From contig CAZCQP010000068.1 of the NCBI GenBank assembly GCA_964500895.1, positions 1 through 11,402 of the forward strand: DNA of 11,402 nucleotides, given 5' to 3'. Source of the stretch: CAZCQP01 sp964500895. GTDB taxonomy: Bacteria > Bacillota > Clostridia > Lachnospirales > JAISER01. A program made the translations under genes and the position numbers. The stretch's first letter is position 1, and every line of letters starts with the position of its first letter. This document shows positions 7,322 to 11,402 of this stretch, one piece after another. Under the pieces are notes generated by a model. The model searched no databases. It was given only the letters and a program-made list of their open reading frames with translations, and was not told the DNA's origin.

Positions 7322-7330
7322 ATTATAGCA
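7322..7330 (-). promoter_or_regulatory. Extended -10 promoter of the class A PBP gene
   Basis: On the - strand TGC-TATAAT is present (TATAAT is the complement of 7322-7327, TG the complement of 7329-7330): a perfect -10 with the extended TGn motif. The -35 region at the usual distance (TTTATT-like) is poor, as is common for extended -10 promoters. Transcription should start near 7315, giving a leader of about 25 nt that contains AAGGAGG. Confidence 0.7.
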
Positions 7331-7418
7331 GAACAATTGCAAAGAATAAAGAAAAAATGTCCAGATTTTTAAAAAACAGCATATACATGCATTAAGGTCA
7401 TTTTCGGCGGGGATGTTT

Positions 7419-8108
7419 ATGCGGCGTAAAAAAGTGAAAATTAAAGCCCAGAAGCCTGCACAAAAAAAAGGAAACTTTCTTGGTTTCATCTTGTTTTCTG
7501 CATGTATACTGGCGCTTGCCTATACCTTGGGTAACCTGGACAAAAAAATATTGCCCCCTGTGATGGCCACCATGGAAAAGACGGCAAAAAATAAAATTAA
7601 CCAAGCCATTGATACGTCCCTACAGCGGGCGGTTACCCAAAAAGGATTAAATGCAGACGATTTTTATTTAAAAACCACCGATACCTCCGGCATGATTAAC
7701 GCTTTGTCTATCAATACCGTGCTGGTGAACAATATGTGCAGCCAAATGGCCGTGGACATATCCCGGGAATTGGAGCAAATTGGCCAAACCACCGTTCAAA
7801 TACCCATATCCACCATCTTGAATTTACAGTCCTTTGCCAACATCGGGCCAACCTACCCCATCACCGTTATGCCCATTGGTAACGCAACAGTGGATTATGA
7901 CACGTCCTTTGAAGCGGTAGGCATTAATCAAATCCACTTCCAGCTCTGGCTAAAGGTGGATTCATTTGTGCGGGTAGTGAACCCCATTCAAGAGCAGGAA
8001 ATCATCGTTAGCCGCAAGATTGCCCTGGTTAACACGGTTTTCAGCGGAAAAGTGCCGGATACGTACATGGGCGGCGTTCCTTTTGCCCCACTTGAAAAGA
8101 AAAATTAA
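7419..8108 (+). CDS. yunB: Sporulation protein YunB
   Basis: The protein has 229 residues from ATG 7419 (231 from ATG 7413). A short Lys/Arg-rich N-terminus is followed by one membrane helix (FLGFILFSACILALAYTL), then an extracytoplasmic domain of about 180 residues. That domain has the YunB-family features: an N-terminal helix ending in the MEKTAKNKINQAID region, NALSINTVLVN, a QIPISTILNLQSF block and a C-terminal VSRKIALVNTVFSGKVP block. In Bacillus subtilis yunB is transcribed under sigma-E in the mother cell and its loss affects sporulation; the biochemical role is unknown. I prefer ATG 7419 because the G-rich GGCGGGG lies 6 bp before it and directly abuts the other ATG. It is divergent from the PBP gene, with 122 bp between the coding regions. 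Its stop codon is 2 bp before the scaffold gap, so its downstream neighbourhood is unknown. Confidence 0.88.
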   Translation: MRRKKVKIKAQKPAQKKGNFLGFILFSACILALAYTLGNLDKKILPPVMATMEKTAKNKINQAIDTSLQRAVTQKGLNADDFYLKTTDTSGMINALSINTVLVNNMCSQMAVDISRELEQIGQTTVQIPISTILNLQSFANIGPTYPITVMPIGNATVDYDTSFEAVGINQIHFQLWLKVDSFVRVVNPIQEQEIIVSRKIALVNTVFSGKVPDTYMGGVPFAPLEKKN

Positions 8109-8110
8109 AC

Positions 8111-8210
8111 NNNNNNNNNNNNNNNNNNNNNNNNNNNNNNNNNNNNNNNNNNNNNNNNNNNNNNNNNNNNNNNNNNNNNNNNNNNNNNNNNNNNNNNNNN
8201 NNNNNNNNNN
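8111..8210. other. Scaffold gap (100 Ns)
   Basis: Exactly 100 undetermined bases lie between yunB and the alcohol dehydrogenase leader. A round 100 is a common placeholder for a gap of unknown size, so the two flanks may be further apart than drawn and whole genes may be missing. Confidence 0.99.
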
Positions 8211-8243
8211 TAAACTTGTTTCAAAAACAAGGAGCATCCATGT

Positions 8244-9338
8244 ATGTCTAAGTATACTTATCATATGCCCACCCAGCTGTTTGTGGGTGACATTCAAAAC
8301 CATGCCCACGCTTTTCAAGGTTTCGGCAATCAAGCATTCATTGTTTCAGGAAAATCGGCAGCAAAAAACGGTGCCCTTCAAGACGTGCAGGCCGTGTTAA
8401 ACGGGCTGGGCATTGGCATTGCCCATTTTGACCAAGTGGAAGAAAACCCTTCCGTACAGACGGTGGAAACCGCAGCCAAACAAGCAATGGCTTGCGGGGC
8501 AACGTTTATCATTGGCATTGGGGGCGGCTCTCCCATGGATGCAGCCAAAGCAGTGGCCGTTTTAACCGCCAACCCAGATAAAACAAGTGCAACTTTATTT
8601 GAAGCCACTCCCTTACCTGCCCTGCCTGTGGTTTTAATCCCCACCACTGCCGGAACAGGCTCTGAAACCACTCCATTTTCCATACTCACCCGGCACGACA
8701 CACAAACAAAAGCCTCTATGTCCCAGCTGGTATTTGCCCAAAAGGCATTGCTTGACGGCCGCTACATGGAGCATTTGCCGGAACATGTAACGTTAAGTTC
8801 TGCGGTGGATGCTTTAAGCCATTTGGTAGAGGGCTACACTTCTACCGGCAGCACCTTTTTAAGCGATAGGCTGGCAGAAGGGGGCCTTTTGGCCTTTGCG
8901 GATTGTATGGAAGGGCTTAAAAACCGTGCATTTACCCCTCAGCTTCGAGAAGAATTGCTGCTTATATCCGCACTGGCGGGCATGGTCATTGCCCAAACCA
9001 AAACCACCTTGCCCCATCAGCTGGGTTATGCCTTAACGTACCATAAAGCAGTGCCCCATGGTTTTGCCTGTGGCCTGTTAATGACCGCTTTTTTACGGGT
9101 GCATGAAAATAAGGGTAAAGTCCAGCGGCTATTAAAGCTTTTGAACCTTACCCATATAGAAGATTTAGAAGCATTTTTAAACAACATCATTTCTCTTCGG
9201 CCTACACTTACCCAAACAGAAGCAGAAAGTTTTGTGGCCCAGTTGTGGCAAAACCCAGATAAGCTGAAAAACTATCCCTTTGCCATTTCCCAGGAAATGT
9301 TGTTGTCCGTATACGCCAATAGTCTTAGAATGCAATAA
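8244..9338 (+). CDS. Iron-containing alcohol dehydrogenase family protein
   Basis: The protein has 364 residues, close to the family norm of about 380. This family (type III ADH) uses NAD(P)H to interconvert alcohols or polyols and aldehydes or ketones. The N-terminal dinucleotide-binding half has GIGGGSPMDAAKA (91-103) and IPTTAGTGSE (132-141). The C-terminal helical half has the metal ligands, with standard family spacing: D189 and H193 in VDALSHLVEG, H258 in LPHQLG and H272 in VPHGFACG. All four are present, so a catalytic metal (iron, sometimes zinc) is expected. ATG 8244 is chosen because AAGGAG (8229-8234) lies 9 bp upstream; an ATG at 8240 runs into a stop after three codons. Its promoter is hidden in the gap. 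The 3' end overlaps the convergent degV gene by 14 bp with no terminator between them. Substrate cannot be inferred. Confidence 0.9.
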   Translation: MSKYTYHMPTQLFVGDIQNHAHAFQGFGNQAFIVSGKSAAKNGALQDVQAVLNGLGIGIAHFDQVEENPSVQTVETAAKQAMACGATFIIGIGGGSPMDAAKAVAVLTANPDKTSATLFEATPLPALPVVLIPTTAGTGSETTPFSILTRHDTQTKASMSQLVFAQKALLDGRYMEHLPEHVTLSSAVDALSHLVEGYTSTGSTFLSDRLAEGGLLAFADCMEGLKNRAFTPQLREELLLISALAGMVIAQTKTTLPHQLGYALTYHKAVPHGFACGLLMTAFLRVHENKGKVQRLLKLLNLTHIEDLEAFLNNIISLRPTLTQTEAESFVAQLWQNPDKLKNYPFAISQEMLLSVYANSLRMQ

Positions 9339-10167
9339 TAACTCCTTCCCGGTCTGCATAGGTGGCACACAGGCCGGTGGCTTCCACAATGACAATGTCT
9401 TTAAAATTAAAACGGCTGGCGGCCAGTGCTTTGATGGCCTGGGCTTTTTCCAACGCTTTCACATGGGAAATGCCCAGAATACGGTTTTCAAAGTCTTGGC
9501 CGTCTTTTTGCATCAAGTCCATCAGTTTATGGATGGCTTTGTTAAATCCTCGGGCCTTGTCTAAAAACACCATGTTCCCCTCTTTTGCCCCACAAATGGG
9601 CTTAAAAGACATCATAGAGGCAATTTTGGCCACATAGGCGTTCATTCGCCCGTTTTTTACAATGGTGTCGTACCGTTCCAAAATAAAATAAGTGTTCATA
9701 TTTTGAATGAACTGAGTCACATGGGTAACCGTTTCTTGGTCGCTTTTGTTTTGCTTTATACAATCATTGATTTTCAGCGCCACCAGCATTTCTCCCACAG
9801 AAGCGCTCAGGCTGTCGAAAATGTGAATGAATTTTTGGCCCATTTCCTCTAAATACATGTCTTTTGCCGTTATGGCGCTGTTGTAGGAGCCGCTTAACTT
9901 GGAAGATAACGTAACGGCAAAAATGCTTCCCTCGCTTTTAAATTTTTCCAAATAGCGTTCCGGAGACGGTGCCGCCGTTTTGGGTACATGGGGGGAAGCT
10001 GCCATTTTTTCAATATATGTGGTAACGTCCAGCTGGTCGTCGTCTATAAACAATTGTTCCCCCAGTTGCAAGGTTAAAGGCGCCACATCAATAGCAATGC
10101 CTTTTTGATCTTTCATCTCCTGCGTTAAATCGCACCCGCTATCCACTACGATTTTTGCCAATTTCAT
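9325..10167 (-). CDS. DegV family protein (fatty-acid-binding, EDD fold)
   Basis: The protein has 280 residues, the usual DegV length. These cytoplasmic proteins bind a long-chain fatty acid in a cleft between two domains; in Gram-positives the related FakB proteins present it to the kinase FakA for phosphorylation into phospholipids. Motifs seen are KIVVDSGCDLT (5-15) at the N-terminus, TAAPSPERY (64-72) in place of the usual TSQPS loop, VTLSSKLSGSYNSA (85-98), FDSLSASVGEMLVA (117-130), and GRMN in the C-terminal domain. The Ala for Ser change in the TSQPS loop is mildly unusual. The start ATG 10167 fits the family N-terminus and has an AAAGGGGGAG site immediately upstream, closer than normal. 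A palindromic element lies 16 bp upstream of the start, between the gene and a likely extended -10 promoter. No FakA-type kinase is visible in the window. Confidence 0.92.
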   Translation of the reverse strand: MKLAKIVVDSGCDLTQEMKDQKGIAIDVAPLTLQLGEQLFIDDDQLDVTTYIEKMAASPHVPKTAAPSPERYLEKFKSEGSIFAVTLSSKLSGSYNSAITAKDMYLEEMGQKFIHIFDSLSASVGEMLVALKINDCIKQNKSDQETVTHVTQFIQNMNTYFILERYDTIVKNGRMNAYVAKIASMMSFKPICGAKEGNMVFLDKARGFNKAIHKLMDLMQKDGQDFENRILGISHVKALEKAQAIKALAASRFNFKDIVIVEATGLCATYADREGVIIAF

Positions 10168-10183
10168 CTCCCCCTTTATTTTT

Positions 10184-10349
10184 AGAACCTGTATTCAATA
10201 ATGGATTGCCCGAATTTGAAATAGCGATTTTTCGCCATTTGAGGCGTGGCGGCGCGGGCATAATAGAGGAATTATGGCAAGCCGCCACAACAAAGAATGG
10301 CGGAATAATCGCTTCAAAGGCGGGTAACAGCTTATTGAATACAGGTTCT
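10184..10349. mobile_element. 166-bp palindromic MITE-like element with 18-bp perfect terminal inverted repeats
   Basis: The ends AGAACCTGTATTCAATAA (10184-10201) and TTATTGAATACAGGTTCT (10332-10349) are perfect inverted repeats. The interior is also palindromic. Blocks containing CCCG, TTTGAA, GCGATT and CGCCATT on the left recur in order, inverted, on the right. GTGGCGGC (10246-10253) pairs with GCCGCCAC (10281-10288), and CATAAT (10259-10264) pairs with ATTATG (10271-10276) around the 6-nt loop AGAGGA. The arms are 81 and 79 nt, so the whole element can fold into one imperfect hairpin. If the element proper is taken as starting at GAACCTG, TTA flanks both sides and would be a 3-bp target duplication. 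It encodes no transposase. Only one copy is in the window, so mobility is inferred from structure alone. Confidence 0.7.
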
Positions 10350-10358
10350 TATAATGGC

Positions 10359-10367
10359 ATTATAGCA
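10359..10367 (-). promoter_or_regulatory. Extended -10 promoter candidate for degV
   Basis: On the - strand TGC-TATAAT is present (TATAAT is the complement of 10359-10364), the same extended -10 string as the PBP promoter; the -35 region is weak. Transcription would start near 10352, so the degV leader would consist almost entirely of the palindromic element. A second TATAAT on the + strand (10350-10355) forms the palindrome TATAATGGCATTATA with it. Confidence 0.55.
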
Positions 10368-10381
10368 TACATCTTAAAAAA

Positions 10382-10410
10382 TAAAAGGTTTTTGCAAATT
10401 TAATCCCTTT
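10382..10410 (-). terminator. Weak terminator candidate after the small Cys-rich gene
   Basis: On the - strand AAAAGG, right after the stop codon, can pair with CCTTTT after about 17 nt and is followed by ATTTTTT. The stem is short and A/T rich with a long loop, so it is at best a weak terminator; readthrough into degV is possible. Confidence 0.3.
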
Positions 10411-10590
10411 TTAGCCGAATTGGTCGATGCCTGGTTCAATGGTGTCAGACACGTCCATGCCACAGTTTCTGGAAGAAAAATAGACGCATTGTTTACAATT
10501 ATGGTCTTGGCTGTGGCGAAAAGGCGCATGAATGTCATAATCCATGCCTTTAAAATGTTTGCAATTCTTCATTTTTTTCATTTGATGCAT
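10411..10590 (-). CDS. Small Cys/His-rich protein, 59 residues, unknown function
   Basis: A 59-codon reading frame starts at ATG 10590 and ends with TAA at 10411-10413. A good AGAGGGAG ribosome binding site ends 3 bp before the ATG (10594-10601). The product has four Cys (10, 32, 35, 43) and five His, arranged as NCKHF (9-13), then HNCKQCVYF (30-38), then NCGMD (42-46). The CKHF and CxxCVYF segments look like two related metal-binding knuckles, suggesting a zinc-ribbon-like or otherwise metal- or disulphide-stabilised mini-protein. There is no signal peptide or membrane segment. It lies on the same strand as degV and divergent from the kinase gene; no family is recognised. The ribosome binding site and the non-random Cys placement argue for a real gene; size alone keeps confidence moderate. 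Confidence 0.65.
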   Translation of the reverse strand: MHQMKKMKNCKHFKGMDYDIHAPFRHSQDHNCKQCVYFSSRNCGMDVSDTIEPGIDQFG

Positions 10591-10686
10591 GGTCTCCCTC
10601 TTTTCTAATAAAGCGGATTGTGTTAAGATAATGCTTGCTCAAAACTGTATCTTTATTTATGAGCATTTTAAGGAGGCTTTATACCT

Positions 10687-11402
10687 ATGGACAAGCAAAA
10701 AAGAGTGATGGCCATTCACGACATTTCCTGCGTGGGCAGATGCTCCCTTACGGTGGCGCTGCCGGTTTTGTCTGCCGCAGGCTTTGACACGGGCGTGTTG
10801 CCCACAGCCGTTCTTTCCACCCACACAGGAGGGTTTGAAGGGTTTACTTTTAGAGATTTAACGGAAGACATCATGCCCATTGCCAGGCATTGGCAATCTT
10901 TAGGGCTGGCGTTTGATGCTTTATACACTGGTTTTTTAGGTTCCTATGCACAAATAGACTTGATTGCAGCGTTGTTTCAACAATTTAAAACACCAGACAC
11001 ACTGGTGATGGTAGACCCAGTGATGGCAGACAACGGCCAACTGTATGCGGTCTATTCCAACGAAATGGTGGAAGGGATGCGCAAACTTTGCAAAGATGCA
11101 GACATTATTGTACCCAACATGACGGAAGCTGCGTTTTTGCTGGATGAACCTTATGTTGCCGAAGGTTATGATGAAAAGTATATTGAACAATTGTTGCGCA
11201 AATTGTCAGGCTTGGGGGCCAAGCAGGTGGTGCTTACCGGGGTATCCTTCCAGCCGGATAAACTGGGAGCAGCCTGCTACGACAAAATCACAGGCCAAGT
11301 GGAATATGCTTTTGGTGACAAAGTGGAAGGCTTTTTCCACGGCACAGGGGACTTGTTCGCCAGCACACTGCTGGCCGGGTTGTTGAACAACCATTCCCTT
11401 CT
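10687..11402 (+). CDS. Pyridoxal/pyridoxamine kinase (PdxK/PdxY family), 3' truncated by window end
   Basis: The first 238 residues of a ribokinase-fold kinase are present, out of roughly 280-290 expected. It phosphorylates vitamin B6 vitamers (pyridoxal, pyridoxamine, pyridoxine) at the 5' hydroxyl using ATP, the salvage route to pyridoxal phosphate. Motifs seen: VMAIHDISCVGRCSL (8-22) at the N-terminus for substrate binding; PTAVLSTHTGG (41-51); VMVDPVMADNGQLY (about 111-124), the family's DPVM block; VPNMTEAAFLL (about 146-156); and near the end HGTGDLFAS, with the anion hole and catalytic Asp of the GTGD motif. ATG 10687 is preceded by AAGGAGG (10670-10676) at 10 bp. The reading frame is open to the last base. 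It is divergent from the small Cys-rich gene (96 bp between starts). Among PfkB-type kinases, HMP-P kinase (ThiD) is the main alternative, but the VGRCSL and DPVMADNG blocks fit the pyridoxal kinase branch better. Confidence 0.9.
   Translation, partial: MDKQKRVMAIHDISCVGRCSLTVALPVLSAAGFDTGVLPTAVLSTHTGGFEGFTFRDLTEDIMPIARHWQSLGLAFDALYTGFLGSYAQIDLIAALFQQFKTPDTLVMVDPVMADNGQLYAVYSNEMVEGMRKLCKDADIIVPNMTEAAFLLDEPYVAEGYDEKYIEQLLRKLSGLGAKQVVLTGVSFQPDKLGAACYDKITGQVEYAFGDKVEGFFHGTGDLFASTLLAGLLNNHSL

Noticed and set aside
7379..7410. Possible sigma-E promoter for yunB (GCATATA, then CATTTT)
   Set aside because: A sigma-E promoter is expected from the B. subtilis orthologue, but the -10 match (CATTTT against CATACA) is poor and the -35-like string is common in AT-rich DNA.
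7962..8400. Open frames on both strands that appear to cross the run of Ns
   Set aside because: They are continuous only because undetermined bases cannot show stops. Outside the gap they are shadows of yunB and the alcohol dehydrogenase.
10155..10403. An 82-codon open frame on the + strand that runs through the whole palindromic element
   Set aside because: It begins at a TTG inside the degV start region without a ribosome binding site, and its codons are dictated by the inverted repeat. The open frame is probably incidental; similar spurious proteins arise wherever such repeats lack stops.
10618..10660. Possible promoter for the pyridoxal kinase gene (TTGCTC, 17 bp, TATGAG)
   Set aside because: Only 3 of 6 and 4 of 6 matches to consensus, with no extended -10; too weak to list. 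The true promoter must lie within the 96-bp divergent region or upstream of it.

Overview
The window looks like a draft or metagenome-derived contig from a spore-forming, low-to-moderate GC Bacillota, most likely class Clostridia. The supporting signs are AGGAGG-type ribosome binding sites before most genes, consensus housekeeping promoters (TTGACA-17-TACAAT, TTGTCA-17-TATAAT, TGnTATAAT), a YunB sporulation protein, a collagen-like surface protein with a BclA-style C-terminal domain, and Gram-positive wall genes (class A PBP, LytR-CpsA-Psr). A run of 100 Ns at 8111-8210 is a scaffold gap. The lineage is an inference; no phylogenetic marker gene is present.

Left part (1-2877, + strand): the 3' end of a collagen-like protein gene, its terminator, then two overlapping tandemly duplicated family-2 glycosyltransferases with helical-repeat C-termini. 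This reads as a cell- or spore-surface glycoprotein with its own glycosyltransferases. An 18-bp perfect hairpin ends the block and probably acts mainly for the opposite strand.

Middle part (2835-7330, - strand): three independently expressed units. These are a tRNA-Gln(CUG) with a consensus promoter and strong terminator, an LCP wall-polymer ligase gene with a consensus promoter, and a bifunctional class A penicillin-binding protein with an extended -10 promoter and a terminator. PBP and LCP both act at the outer face of the membrane, making peptidoglycan and attaching polymers to it. Divergent from the PBP is yunB (+ strand), which runs up to the scaffold gap.

Right part (8211-11402): an iron-type alcohol dehydrogenase (+) whose 3' end overlaps a convergent DegV-family lipid-binding protein gene (-) by 14 bp; a 166-bp palindromic MITE-like element wedged between the degV promoter and its ribosome binding site; a 59-codon Cys/His-rich small gene (-) that looks real; and a divergent pyridoxal/pyridoxamine kinase gene (+) cut off by the window end.

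Most of the window is ordinary chromosomal housekeeping. The parts worth a second look are the palindromic element in the degV leader, the small Cys-rich gene, and the collagen-like/tandem-glycosyltransferase cassette.
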